The notes under the pieces are model-generated. The model was given only the letters and a program-made list of their open reading frames with translations. It ran no database searches and was not told the origin of the DNA. A stretch of DNA of 64,000 nt, from positions 1-64,000 of the forward strand of contig CALXAH010000014.1 of the NCBI GenBank assembly GCA_944386225.1. The letters run 5' to 3'. Positions 45,660 through 54,715 of the stretch are shown here, in pieces (position 1 is the first letter of the stretch; each line of letters opens with the position of its first letter). This DNA comes from an uncultured Gemmiger sp. (GTDB taxonomy: Bacteria > Bacillota > Clostridia > Oscillospirales > Ruminococcaceae). A program made the translations under genes and the position numbers.

Positions 45660-47762
45660 TTATTCCGCGGCGTCGGCCAGGGCAAAATCCACATTGCCCA
45701 GCGCGATATCCACGCGGGTAACCTTGACCCGGACGGTATCGCCCAGCGCCCAGCTTTTGCCGGAAATGGGGTCGGAGACCCGCACCCCGTCGGTGAGCAC
45801 CGGGTCGCCCTGGCAGATCTCGATGGTGCGCAGCATGCCCTCCACCGTGTTGGGCAGCTCCACATAGACACCGTGGGCGGCCGCACCGCTGACCACGCCT
45901 TCGAACTCCTGCCCCAGGCGGGCCTGCATATACTCGGCCTTATAGCAGCTGGTGGCGCTGCGCTCGGTCTGCATGGCCAGCACCTCCCGGGCGCTGGACT
46001 GATCGGCCGCGGCCTGGGCAAAGTCCTGGTACCGCTCGTTCAGGGTATTCTCACTCGCGCCGGCGATCAGGTCGCTCAGAATCCGGTGAATGGCCAGGTC
46101 GGGATACCGGCGGATCGGGCTGGTAAAGTGGGCGTAATCCTCCAGCGCCAGGCCGAAATGCCCCTTGGGCGCGGTCTCGTAGCAGGCCTTGGACATGCAG
46201 CGCAGCACGCCGGTGTGGATGGCCCGCTCCAGAGGCTGGCCGCGGGTGGCGTCCAGCAGCTGGGCAAAGTCGCGGGGGGCGGGGCCCTCCGGCGGGAAGT
46301 TCACATTCACGTTGCAGGCGGTGAGCAGGGTCTGCAGACGCTCCAGCCGCTCAGCATCGGGCTTCTCGTGCACACGGTAGACAAAGGGCGCCTTGGCCTT
46401 GCGGGCCGCCTTGGCCGCACACTGGTTGGCCAGCAGCATGCACTCCTCAATGATCATCTCGCTGCGGCCACGCTCCCGGCAGACCACATCCACGCAGCGG
46501 CCGTTGGCGTCCAGCACGATCTTGGCTTCGTCGCTTTCGATCTCCAGGCCGCCCCGCTCCTTGCGGCGGGCCGCCCGCAGACGGTACAGCTCGTCCAGCA
46601 CCGGCAGCTGCAGCGCCACCTGGGCATATTTATCCGCCAGTTCGGCGTTGCCCTGCCCGGCCAGCAGGGCGTTGATCTCGTCATACACACCCTTGACCCG
46701 GCTGCGGATGACCGTTTTGGCAAAGGCATAGTGCACGATCTCGCCCCGGGCATCCAGCTCCATCATGCAGGAGAAGGCCAGGCGCTCCACCTGAGGATTC
46801 AGGCTGCAGATACCGTTGGACAGCTGCCGGGGCAGCATGGGCAGCACACTCTCGCCGAAATACACCGAGGTGCCCCGCTGGAACGCCTCGTCGTCCAGGG
46901 CGGTGCCGGGCTTGACGTACTCGCTTACATCCGCGATGTGCACACCCAGCCGGTAACCGCCGGCGGTGCGCTCGATGCTTACCGCGTCGTCGATGTCCTT
47001 GGTGGAGGCGGAGTCAATGGTAAAGATGGGCAGATCCCGCAGATCCAGACGGCCCCGGATCTGGGCGGGCTGCACGGTAGCGTTTTCCAGCAGGCGGGCT
47101 TCGGCCTTGACCTTTTCCGGGAAACGCCGGTTCAGCCCGGCGGCATAAAGAAGCGCCTCAATGCAGTGGCTGGCCTGATCCGCGCTGCCGAACCGCATGG
47201 CCACACCGGCCCGGTGGTCGGCGTGATGGTCGCCCCGTTCCAGGATCTCCACCGCGGCCTTTTCGCCGGGACGGGCGCCGCCGTCGGCGCTCTTTTTGAT
47301 ATACAGCAGGTTATCCGGGCTTACGTCCGGTTTCAGGGCCAGACGGCCCTCCGCTTCCACAATCTCACCCACAAAGGTATTGTGGGGCTCCAGAATGGAG
47401 ACGACCTCCCCTTCCTGGGAACCGGCCACCCGGGGATGGTCGAACAGGCGCACCAGCACCTGGTCGCCGGGCATGGCGCCCAGCAGGCTGCGGCCGGGAA
47501 TAAAGATATCCCCTTCCCCGTCCAGGCGGGCGGCAAAACCGAACCGGCGGCCCAGCTTGACCAGCCGGCTGGGAAACGCCTTGTCCGCGTCGCCGGTGCG
47601 GGTCAGGAAATAGGCGCCGTCCTTTTCGCGCAGCATGCCGCGCCGGACCAGCTCCTCCACGGTGCGCTGGATTTTTTTATCGTTGCCCAGCCGCTTTTTC
47701 AGTTCTTTCAGGCGGCAGGGCCGTTTTTCGATCTCTTTCAGAATCTTGGTTTGCAGTGACAT
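45660..47762 (-). CDS. rnr: Ribonuclease R
   Basis: A 700-aa 3'-5' exoribonuclease. An N-terminal helical/HTH region and cold-shock domains are followed by the RNB catalytic domain, with DLPIFTIDSASTKDIDDAVS (catalytic aspartates) and ETAPKGHFGLALEDYAHFTSPIRRYPDL-type motifs, and an S1 domain at the C-terminus (about 615-690). It degrades structured RNA. RBS AAGGG. It follows secG by 109 bp, but a terminator lies between them. No smpB follows, unlike many Firmicutes. Confidence 0.96.
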   Translation of the reverse strand: MSLQTKILKEIEKRPCRLKELKKRLGNDKKIQRTVEELVRRGMLREKDGAYFLTRTGDADKAFPSRLVKLGRRFGFAARLDGEGDIFIPGRSLLGAMPGDQVLVRLFDHPRVAGSQEGEVVSILEPHNTFVGEIVEAEGRLALKPDVSPDNLLYIKKSADGGARPGEKAAVEILERGDHHADHRAGVAMRFGSADQASHCIEALLYAAGLNRRFPEKVKAEARLLENATVQPAQIRGRLDLRDLPIFTIDSASTKDIDDAVSIERTAGGYRLGVHIADVSEYVKPGTALDDEAFQRGTSVYFGESVLPMLPRQLSNGICSLNPQVERLAFSCMMELDARGEIVHYAFAKTVIRSRVKGVYDEINALLAGQGNAELADKYAQVALQLPVLDELYRLRAARRKERGGLEIESDEAKIVLDANGRCVDVVCRERGRSEMIIEECMLLANQCAAKAARKAKAPFVYRVHEKPDAERLERLQTLLTACNVNVNFPPEGPAPRDFAQLLDATRGQPLERAIHTGVLRCMSKACYETAPKGHFGLALEDYAHFTSPIRRYPDLAIHRILSDLIAGASENTLNERYQDFAQAAADQSSAREVLAMQTERSATSCYKAEYMQARLGQEFEGVVSGAAAHGVYVELPNTVEGMLRTIEICQGDPVLTDGVRVSDPISGKSWALGDTVRVKVTRVDIALGNVDFALADAAE

Positions 47763-47819
47763 ACATTTTTACCCTTTCTCTTTCTTCCCTGTCGGACGGC
47801 CCCTGCCGCCCGGCACGAA

Positions 47820-47848
47820 CAAAAGGGCCCGCGAACGGCGGACCCTTC
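47820..47848 (-). terminator. secG terminator
   Basis: AAGGGTCCGC/GCGGGCCCTT stem with TTTT on the minus strand, 23 bp past the secG stop. Confidence 0.7.
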
Positions 47849-47871
47849 CATTCTCTTTTTACCTGTACAGA

Positions 47872-48123
47872 TCAAGCACCCAGGTGAGCGCTCAGCACGC
47901 TGACCAGAATGGTGACCACAACAAAGACCGCACCGGCGATCTTGGTGGCCTTGGCCAGGTTGGCGTCACGGCCACGGCTGCGGCCGGCTTCGGCCTGGCT
48001 GTCGCCGCCCATGATGACGCCGGACAGGCCGCGGCCCTTGGGCTCCTGCATCATGGTGAACACAATGATGGCAACGGCGGCAAAGATCAGCACAACGCCG
48101 CTGATGATCTCAAGAATACTCAT
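47872..48123 (-). CDS. secG: Preprotein translocase subunit SecG
   Basis: An 83-aa protein with two membrane segments (about 5-25 and 59-80) and the SecG loop GLSGVIMGGDSQAEAG between them. It supports SecYEG protein export. RBS AAAGGAG. Its promoter is well formed. Confidence 0.93.
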   Translation of the reverse strand: MSILEIISGVVLIFAAVAIIVFTMMQEPKGRGLSGVIMGGDSQAEAGRSRGRDANLAKATKIAGAVFVVVTILVSVLSAHLGA

Positions 48124-48167
48124 GAATGGACGCTCCTTTTACGAATACGCAGTTTGATACAAGACTT

Positions 48168-48196
48168 AATGTAGCATATCCGGCGGATAATTGCAA
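48168..48196 (-). promoter_or_regulatory. secG promoter
   Basis: TTGCAA (48191-48196), 17 bp, TACATT (48168-48173) on the minus strand. Confidence 0.65.
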
Positions 48197-48216
48197 CCAA
48201 AAAACGAAAAAACCGC

Positions 48217-48258
48217 AAAAAAAGCCCCGAACCGGGTATTTTGCACCGGTCCGGGGTA
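48217..48258 (-). terminator. ribU terminator
   Basis: CCCCGGACCGG/CCGGTTCGGGG stem with a TTTTTTT run on the minus strand, right after the ribU stop. Confidence 0.85.
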
Positions 48259-48267
48259 CGGATGCTG

Positions 48268-48864
48268 TCAGTGACGGCCGTGGAGAACCGGGCTCAGCGG
48301 CTTATAGATCAGGAAGGTCAGCGCCGCGTCGATCAGGCCCTTGACCAGGGTAAAGGGTGCGTTGAAGACCAGCAGGCATTCCAGCAGGCCGTCGGAGCCG
48401 GGACGGATAGCGTTATAGGCGGCCAGGATCTTGTCCATGCCGCCGAACATGGCAGCGTATACCGGGTAGCTGATGAAGTAGTTGACCGGGATGGAGATCA
48501 CGGCCATAACCACCGCGCCCACCAGCGCGCCGATCACCGCCCCCAGACGGGTCTTTTTATATTGGTAGATCAGGCCGGCGACCCCCACAAAGGACGCACC
48601 CAGCAGAAAGTTGCACACCTCGCCGATGCCGCCGGTGCTGCCCCGGAACAGCAGGTTGAACAGGTTCTTGAGCAGGCAGACCACAACGCCCGAGACAGGC
48701 CCCAGGCTGAAAGAAGCCAGCAGAGCGGGCAGTTCGGACACGTCCATCTTGACAAAGGACGGGATGATGGGCAGGCTGAAGTCCAAAAACATCAGCACGG
48801 TGGCGATGGCCGCCAGCATAGCGGTGACAACGGTCTTGTGGATTCTTGCGGAATGGGTAGTCAT
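48268..48864 (-). CDS. ribU: Riboflavin ECF transporter substrate-binding subunit RibU
   Basis: A 198-aa integral S-component with about six membrane segments. KTVVTAMLAAIATVLMFLD, PSFVKMDVSELPALLASF and LVKGLIDAALTFLIYK are RibU signatures. It binds riboflavin and works with the ECF energising module (not in the window). RBS GGGAGGAG. It sits behind an FMN riboswitch, which agrees with the substrate. Confidence 0.93.
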   Translation of the reverse strand: MTTHSARIHKTVVTAMLAAIATVLMFLDFSLPIIPSFVKMDVSELPALLASFSLGPVSGVVVCLLKNLFNLLFRGSTGGIGEVCNFLLGASFVGVAGLIYQYKKTRLGAVIGALVGAVVMAVISIPVNYFISYPVYAAMFGGMDKILAAYNAIRPGSDGLLECLLVFNAPFTLVKGLIDAALTFLIYKPLSPVLHGRH

Positions 48865-48941
48865 GATAGTACTCCTCCCGGGCAGTTTCGCCCTGTTTGA
48901 TATTGCGAAAGGCTGCCCCAACGTGTGGGCAGGGAGGAAAC

Positions 48942-48981
48942 AAAAAACGCGCCCTTCTGCAAAAACATGCAAAAGGGCGCG
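48942..48981 (-). terminator. FMN riboswitch terminator
   Basis: CGCGCCCTTTTGC/GCAGAAGGGCGCG stem with TTTTTT on the minus strand, 80 bp before ribU. FMN-bound aptamer should favour it. Confidence 0.88.
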
Positions 48982-49003
48982 GCAAATGTACAGATACCCT
49001 GCC

Positions 49004-49113
49004 GTTTCTTTCATCCGGACTATACCGTCGGCTCTGGAATTTCACCAGATCGGCATCCATACAGGATGTTCGCGGGCTGTACCGCCGGTGGGGAATTGCA
49101 CCCCGCCCTGAAA
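49004..49113 (-). promoter_or_regulatory. FMN riboswitch (RFN element)
   Basis: On the minus strand the conserved FMN aptamer segments are all present in order: AGGGCGGGGTG, CCCCACCGGCGGT, AGCCCGCGA, GATCTGGTGAAATTCCAGAG, CCGACGGTATAGTCCGGATG and AAAG. It controls ribU by premature termination. Confidence 0.96.
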
Positions 49114-49130
49114 CAGACTTTCTGCATAGT

Positions 49131-49159
49131 ATTATATGCGCTTTGCATAGAAATTGCAA
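49131..49159 (-). promoter_or_regulatory. ribU riboswitch promoter
   Basis: TTGCAA (49154-49159), 17 bp, TATAAT (49131-49136) on the minus strand, 20 bp before the aptamer. Confidence 0.8.
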
Positions 49160-49167
49160 CAACAATT

Positions 49168-49196
49168 TTGCAATAAACGGAAAGGTCTGGTATAAT
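49168..49196 (+). promoter_or_regulatory. mscS promoter
   Basis: TTGCAA (49168-49173), 17 bp, TATAAT (49191-49196) with TGG before the -10. Its position argues against the upstream GTG at 49198 as the true mscS start. Confidence 0.75.
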
Positions 49197-49236
49197 CGTG
49201 GAAGAATATTTTGAATCGGCAAGGCAGGTGTTTCGC

Positions 49237-50316
49237 TTGTTCGACACGTTACGGACCTATTGGGAAGACAATCCTGGCTCGCTGCTGCTGTTGGGCGGCG
49301 CGGTCTTTCTGTTCGCCATGTCCTACCTGATCAGCCGCCTGGTACGGCACAAGCTGCTTCCCTGGGCGCAGAAGCGGGCCGATCGCCGTAAGAACCGGCT
49401 GCCCGGCATTCTGCTGAACGGCTTCTCCAAACCGCTTCCGGTACTGGTCTGGGTGCTGGGGCTGTATGCGGCGATGTTCTTTCTTCCCCTGCCGGACGTC
49501 TGGCTGGATCCGCTGCTGCGTTGGGGGTTGCGGCTGCTGCGCATTGTACTGATCGGCCTGTTGGCCTGGGGCCTGATCGGCTCCAGCGATATTGCGCCGA
49601 TGATGGTACAGAATGTGCAGGGCAAGCTGGACGTGGAGGTGGACAAAACCGCCGCGGCCTTTATCAACAAGATCCTCAAGATCGTGGTGATCTGCTTTGC
49701 CGTAATCATGGTGCTGGGCGAGCTGAACTTTGATGTGAACGGCCTGCTGGCCGGCTTCGGTCTGGCCGGCCTTACCATATCCCTGGCCGCCAAGGAAAGT
49801 GCCACCAACCTGTTCAGCGGGCTGATCCTGATTACCGAAAAGCCTTTTTCTCTGGGCGACTGGATCCAGACCGGCACGGTGGAGGGCTCGGTGGAGGACA
49901 TCGGGTTCCGCTCCACCCGGGTGCGCACGCTGGACGGTTCGATGGTAACGGTGCCCAACAGCCAGCTGTGCGCCGACAACATCGTGAATGCCACCCAGCG
50001 CACCCTGCGGATGCTGCGGTTTACGCTGGGGGTCACCTACGACACCCCCCGCGCCACCATCGAAAGCCTGATGGCGGAACTGCGCACCATGCTCTCCGCC
50101 CGGGAGGATGTGGACAGCGATTCCGTGCGGGTGCGGCTGACCGGATTCTCCGCCAGCAGCATCGACATTCTGGTGCAATGCGCGATCAAGACCCCGGATC
50201 TGGCGGTGTTCCTGGCCTCGCAGGAACAGATCAATCTGGAAATTCTGGACATCATGCAGCGACAGGGTGCGGAGTTCGCCTTCCCCTCGCAGACAGTGTA
50301 TATGAAGCAGGAATAA
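49237..50316 (+). CDS. MscS-family mechanosensitive ion channel
   Basis: A 359-aa protein with an N-terminal membrane segment, two more near 60-115, and the MscS core: the pore helix NGLLAGFGLAGLTISLAAKE, then the beta domain (FSLGDWIQTGTVEGSVEDIGFRSTRVRT) and the alpha/beta vestibule. It opens under membrane tension to release solutes in hypo-osmotic shock. The start is a TTG with AGGCAGG upstream; the frame opens at a GTG at 49198, but that is only one base after the -10. Similar in size to YbdG/YnaI-type MscS. Confidence 0.88.
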   Translation: MFDTLRTYWEDNPGSLLLLGGAVFLFAMSYLISRLVRHKLLPWAQKRADRRKNRLPGILLNGFSKPLPVLVWVLGLYAAMFFLPLPDVWLDPLLRWGLRLLRIVLIGLLAWGLIGSSDIAPMMVQNVQGKLDVEVDKTAAAFINKILKIVVICFAVIMVLGELNFDVNGLLAGFGLAGLTISLAAKESATNLFSGLILITEKPFSLGDWIQTGTVEGSVEDIGFRSTRVRTLDGSMVTVPNSQLCADNIVNATQRTLRMLRFTLGVTYDTPRATIESLMAELRTMLSAREDVDSDSVRVRLTGFSASSIDILVQCAIKTPDLAVFLASQEQINLEILDIMQRQGAEFAFPSQTVYMKQE

Positions 50317-50320
50317 CGGC

Positions 50321-50349
50321 AAGGCCCGGACGGTTTCCGTCCGGGCCTT
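50321..50349. terminator. Bidirectional terminator, convergent genes
   Basis: AAGGCCCGGAC/GTCCGGGCCTT perfect stem, T-rich on the plus strand, 5 bp after mscS and 11 bp from the polC stop. Confidence 0.8.
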
Positions 50350-50359
50350 ATTCTTTGTC

Positions 50360-53300
50360 TCACAAGAAGCTGAGCTGATTAGTATCGGGCAGATCGCCCA
50401 GCGCGCCTACCGATTTCAGGGATTCCATCACCGCGGTGGATACGCCGCAGGCCTGCTGCAGCTCCTGGGCAGAGACGTATTCCTCCCCGTGGATGGTGGC
50501 GTTTTCCAGCGCCATGGCCGCCGACTCGCCCACCCCTTTCAGGGCCATGAAGGGCAGGCGAACCTTGCCGTCCTCCAGGGTATACAGCTTGGCACGGCTC
50601 TTGCCCAGCTGGATGGGCAGGAACTCGCAGCCCCGGGCCAGCATCTCGTTGACCAGCTGCAGCGAAACCTGGATGTCTTCGTCCTTGGCTTTCTTTTCCT
50701 CTTTAAGCCGGGCGTTGACCTGCTGCAGGTGCTGCCAGGCCACCTTCTGGCCGCCGATGGCTGCCTCGTAGTCGATATCGTCGCCCCGGACGGTGAAGTA
50801 CACCGCGTAGAAGGCCGCCGGATGGTAGACCTTGAACCACATCAGCCGGATGGCCGCGATCAGATAGGCCACCGCGTGGGCCTTGGGGAACATATACTGG
50901 ATCTTGCGGCAGGAGTCCATGTACCAGTCCGGCACGCCGCACTCCTTCATCTTTTCCTCCGCGCCTTCGGGGAAGCCGTTCTTGGCCACCTTGCCCTTAC
51001 GGGTAAGCTCCATGATATTGAAGGCCAGTTTGGGTTCCAGGCCCTTGTGAAGCAGGTAGGTCATGATGCTGTCACGGCACCCGATAACGTCGGAAATGGT
51101 ACACACGCCGTTCTTGATCAGATCCTGGGCGTTGCCGTTCCACACGTCGGTGCCGTGGGACAGGCCGGAAATCTGGATCAGGTCGCTGAAGTTCTTGGGC
51201 TGGGCCTCCAGCAGCATCTGCCGCACAAAGGGGGTGCCCAGTTCCGGGATACCGAAGGTACCGGTCTGGCTGTCGATCTGCTCCGGGGTGACACCCAGCG
51301 CCTCGGTGGAGGTAAGCAGGCTGATAACCCGGGGATCGTTCATGGGCACCTTGTCCATGGTGATGCCGGTCATGTCCTCGAAATACTTGTACATGGTGGG
51401 CACATCATGGCCCAGCTCGTCCAGCTTGAGCAGGGTGTCGTGCAGGTATTTGAATTCGAAGTGGGTGGTAAGAACGCCCTTCTCCTTGTCGTCCGCCGGG
51501 TGCTGGATGGGGCAGAAATCGTAGATTTCATAGTTGGATGGCACAACCACCATGCCGCCGGGGTGCTGGCCGGTGGTTCGCTTGACCCCGGTGCAGCCCT
51601 GGGTCAGGCGGTTTTCCTCCGCGTGGTTTACGATGCGGCCCCGCTCCTCCAGATATTTGCGCACATAGCCGTAGGCGGTTTTATCCTGCAGACCGGACAC
51701 GGTGCCCGCTTTGAACACGAACTCCTTGCCGAACAGCTCCTCGGTATACCGGTGCACATGGCTCTGGTATTCGCCGGAGAAGTTCAGGTCGATATCCGGT
51801 TCCTTGTCGCCGTAGAAGCCCAGGAAGGTCTCGAAGGGGATATCATGGCCGTCCACCTCCATGGGGGCGCCGCAGACGGGGCAGTTTTTATCCGGCAGGT
51901 CGAAGCCGTCGGCCACGCTGCCGTCGGTGACGAACTCGCTGTGCTTGCACTTGGGGCACAGGTAATGGGGCGGCAGGCTGTTGACCTCCGAAATGCCGGA
52001 GAAGTGGGCCACGGCGGAGGACCCTACCGAACCACGGCTGCCCACCTGATAGCCGTGCTCGTTGGAGTAGGCCACCAGCTTGACCGCGATCACATACAGC
52101 ACCGCATAGCCGTGGCCGCAAATGGAGTCCAGCTCTTTCTGCAGCCGCTTTTCCACCAGTTCGGGCAGCGGGTCGCCGTATTTTTCCTTGGCGTGGTTCC
52201 AGGTGGCACTGCGCAGCTGCTCCTCCGCGCCATCGATGGAGGGCGGATAGGTGCCCTTGGGGATGGCCCGGATGCTGCCGTCGATGCTGTCGGCAATCTT
52301 GTTCGGGTTGGTGACCACGATCTCGAACGCCTTTTTCCGGGGCAGGTAGGAGAACTGGTCCAGCATATCCTCGGTGGTGCGGTAGAACAAAGGCGCCTGG
52401 TTATCCGCGTCCTTGAAACCGTTGCCCGCCTGCAGGATGGCCCGGTAGGTGGCGTCCTCCGGATCCTGGAAATGTACGTCGCCGGTGGCAATCACCGGTT
52501 TGTGCAGCGCTTCGCCCACCCGGATGATGGTCTTGTTGAACTCCTGGATCTTTTCAATCGAGTCCACCATATGCTCCCGCAGCATATACTCGTTGTTGCC
52601 CAGGGGCTGAATCTCCAGAAAATCGTAGAACTCCGCGATGTTGCACAGTTCTTCAAAGCTCTGGCCTTCCACCACCGCCCGGTAGAGCTCGCCCGCTTCA
52701 CAGGCGGAGCCCACCAGCAGACCCTCCCGGTAGCGGTTGATCAGGCTGCGGGGCACCCGGGGCCGCTTGAAGAAGTATTTTACATGGGCTTCGCTGATGA
52801 TCTTGTACAGGTTGCGCAGGCCCTGGGAGGTCTGCACCAGCAGGATCAGATGGTTGTACTTTTTCTTGAGCACGTCCCCGTTGCCGCCCAGTTCGGTGTT
52901 GATCTGGCGCACATCGGAGATACCCTTTTCCTTCATATCCGCCAGCATGCGGCAGAAGATGCGGGCCAGCGCGGCCGCGTCGTCCACCGCCCGGTGGTGG
53001 TTGAAGGGCTCAATCTCCAGGTACTTGTTCACCGTGTCCAGCTTGTAGTTGTGCAGGCCGGGGTACAGCGCCTGGGCCATGGGCAGGGTGTCGATGTAGG
53101 CGTTTTCCAGCTCAAAGCCCGCCTCCTGGGCGGTTTTGCGCATATACAGCATATCGAACCGGTGGCCGTTGTGGGCCACCAGAATCCGGTCGCCGGCAAA
53201 TTCGGCAAACTGCTTGATGGCCTCCACCGGGGTGGGGGCATCCGCCACCATGGAATCGGTGATACCGGTGAGCTCCACCACCCGGGGCGGGATGGGCTTG

Positions 53301-54640
53301 CCCGGATTGACAAAGGTGCCGAACCGGCCGGTGACCTGGCCGTTTTCCACCAGCACCGCGCCGATCTCGGTAAGCTGCTCCTGGGCCGGGTTCAGGCCGG
53401 TGGTTTCCACATCAAACACCACAAAGCTGCCGTCCAGGCTGCCCGCCGCCTGGGCGCCGTAGACCACCGGCACCATGTCGTTTACATAGTAGGCTTCCAG
53501 GCCGTAGATCAGCTTGAAGTCCGGATCGTTTTTCTGGATGGCGTCGGCAGCCAGCATGGCTTCCGGGTAACCCTGCACCACGCCGTGGTCGGTGATGGCG
53601 ATGGCCTTGTGACCCATCCGGTGGGCGGTGCGCACGATCTCGCCCGGGTCGCAGAAGCCGTCCATGCTGCTGAGCTTGGTATGCAGGTGCAGCTCCACCC
53701 GCTTCTGGGGGGCATGATCCTCCCGCTTGCGGCGCTCCACCACCATCACGTCGTAGGGGATAAGCACATAGTCCCGCTCGTACTTATCGTAGCTGCAGTC
53801 GCCCTTGATGACCAGGGTGCTGCCCTTTTTCAGTTCCTCCCACTTGCTGCAGTCCTCCCCTTCCTGGGCGCGGATCTTCAGGTTGATGGAGCCGGTATAG
53901 TCGGTGATGGACACGATATAAATTTTGCGGAAGCTGCCCTTGACCTCGGTGGCGAACACATCGCCCCAGACCATGGTCTTGCCGCCCTCGCCGCCCAGCT
54001 GGATCAGCGGGGTAAGCTGGGCAGGCTTGAACTCCTTGCCGTGGAAGATGCGTATCGGCTTGTCGGTCAGATCCAGGCCGGGGATGCGGGGCGGCTTCTT
54101 CTTGTCCTCCTTGAAGGTAGACTCGGGCATCTTCTGGCGGATATGCTCCTCCCACTGTTTTTCCGACACGGCGGCCCCGCCCTCAAGACGCACCTCCGGC
54201 AGGTAGCCGGTACGCTTTTCAATCAGTTCAGCCAGGCGTTTCGGGAACTGGATGGATTCCAGAAACAGGGTGCCGGTGGGAATCTTGAACAGGATAGCCC
54301 CGTTCTCCCAGGAGATCTGGGCCTTGTCCAGAAAGCCGTTAAGGGGCAGATCCTGGCGCTTCAGATCCTCCACCATGCCCCAGATCTCGGCCGGGGTGAT
54401 GGCTTCAAAGGGGAAATGGCAGCAGCACTCCACCTCCATCCCGGCAAACAGCGGCTGCAACGACGCACCCAGACGGGCACAGAGCGACCGGTCAACCGGG
54501 GCCGCGCTGTGCAGCCCCACCACCGCCCGGTTCAGCGGACGGAACAGCTCCACCGACTGCACCGCCACCCCCGCAAAGCTGCGGGAGAACTCCTCGTCGG
54601 AGGTAAACTGGGGCCAGAGCTCCGACACCAGACGTTCCAT
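50360..54640 (-). CDS. polC: DNA polymerase III PolC-type subunit alpha
   Basis: A 1426-aa PolC. Domains in order: N-terminal region, OB fold (about 200-310), PHP (VELHLHTKLSSMDGFCD, about 318), inserted 3'-5' exonuclease (FVVFDVETTGLNPAQEQLTE, about 405-575), then the polymerase core with PDIDLNFSGEYQ. It is the main replicative polymerase of low-GC Gram-positives and has its own proofreading domain. RBS AAAGGGGAGG. It ends the uppS/isoprenoid cluster, the usual Firmicute order. Confidence 0.97.
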   Translation of the reverse strand: MERLVSELWPQFTSDEEFSRSFAGVAVQSVELFRPLNRAVVGLHSAAPVDRSLCARLGASLQPLFAGMEVECCCHFPFEAITPAEIWGMVEDLKRQDLPLNGFLDKAQISWENGAILFKIPTGTLFLESIQFPKRLAELIEKRTGYLPEVRLEGGAAVSEKQWEEHIRQKMPESTFKEDKKKPPRIPGLDLTDKPIRIFHGKEFKPAQLTPLIQLGGEGGKTMVWGDVFATEVKGSFRKIYIVSITDYTGSINLKIRAQEGEDCSKWEELKKGSTLVIKGDCSYDKYERDYVLIPYDVMVVERRKREDHAPQKRVELHLHTKLSSMDGFCDPGEIVRTAHRMGHKAIAITDHGVVQGYPEAMLAADAIQKNDPDFKLIYGLEAYYVNDMVPVVYGAQAAGSLDGSFVVFDVETTGLNPAQEQLTEIGAVLVENGQVTGRFGTFVNPGKPIPPRVVELTGITDSMVADAPTPVEAIKQFAEFAGDRILVAHNGHRFDMLYMRKTAQEAGFELENAYIDTLPMAQALYPGLHNYKLDTVNKYLEIEPFNHHRAVDDAAALARIFCRMLADMKEKGISDVRQINTELGGNGDVLKKKYNHLILLVQTSQGLRNLYKIISEAHVKYFFKRPRVPRSLINRYREGLLVGSACEAGELYRAVVEGQSFEELCNIAEFYDFLEIQPLGNNEYMLREHMVDSIEKIQEFNKTIIRVGEALHKPVIATGDVHFQDPEDATYRAILQAGNGFKDADNQAPLFYRTTEDMLDQFSYLPRKKAFEIVVTNPNKIADSIDGSIRAIPKGTYPPSIDGAEEQLRSATWNHAKEKYGDPLPELVEKRLQKELDSICGHGYAVLYVIAVKLVAYSNEHGYQVGSRGSVGSSAVAHFSGISEVNSLPPHYLCPKCKHSEFVTDGSVADGFDLPDKNCPVCGAPMEVDGHDIPFETFLGFYGDKEPDIDLNFSGEYQSHVHRYTEELFGKEFVFKAGTVSGLQDKTAYGYVRKYLEERGRIVNHAEENRLTQGCTGVKRTTGQHPGGMVVVPSNYEIYDFCPIQHPADDKEKGVLTTHFEFKYLHDTLLKLDELGHDVPTMYKYFEDMTGITMDKVPMNDPRVISLLTSTEALGVTPEQIDSQTGTFGIPELGTPFVRQMLLEAQPKNFSDLIQISGLSHGTDVWNGNAQDLIKNGVCTISDVIGCRDSIMTYLLHKGLEPKLAFNIMELTRKGKVAKNGFPEGAEEKMKECGVPDWYMDSCRKIQYMFPKAHAVAYLIAAIRLMWFKVYHPAAFYAVYFTVRGDDIDYEAAIGGQKVAWQHLQQVNARLKEEKKAKDEDIQVSLQLVNEMLARGCEFLPIQLGKSRAKLYTLEDGKVRLPFMALKGVGESAAMALENATIHGEEYVSAQELQQACGVSTAVMESLKSVGALGDLPDTNQLSFL

Positions 54641-54663
54641 TCTTCCCTCCCCTTTCGTTTGGT

Positions 54664-54708
54664 CAAAAGTGCGCCCGGCCTGCCCGCGAAAGGCAATGCC
54701 CGGCGCAC
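54664..54708 (-). terminator. Terminator-like hairpin between ispG and polC
   Basis: GTGCGCC and GGCGCAC arms close a GC-rich stem with one mismatch, followed by TTTT on the minus strand. It may reduce read-through into polC. Confidence 0.5.
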
Positions 54709-54715
54709 CGTTTGC

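Noticed and set aside
49198..49236. GTG at 49198 as the mscS start
   Set aside because: It lies one base after the -10 hexamer, upstream of the expected transcript start, so it is unlikely to be in the mRNA.
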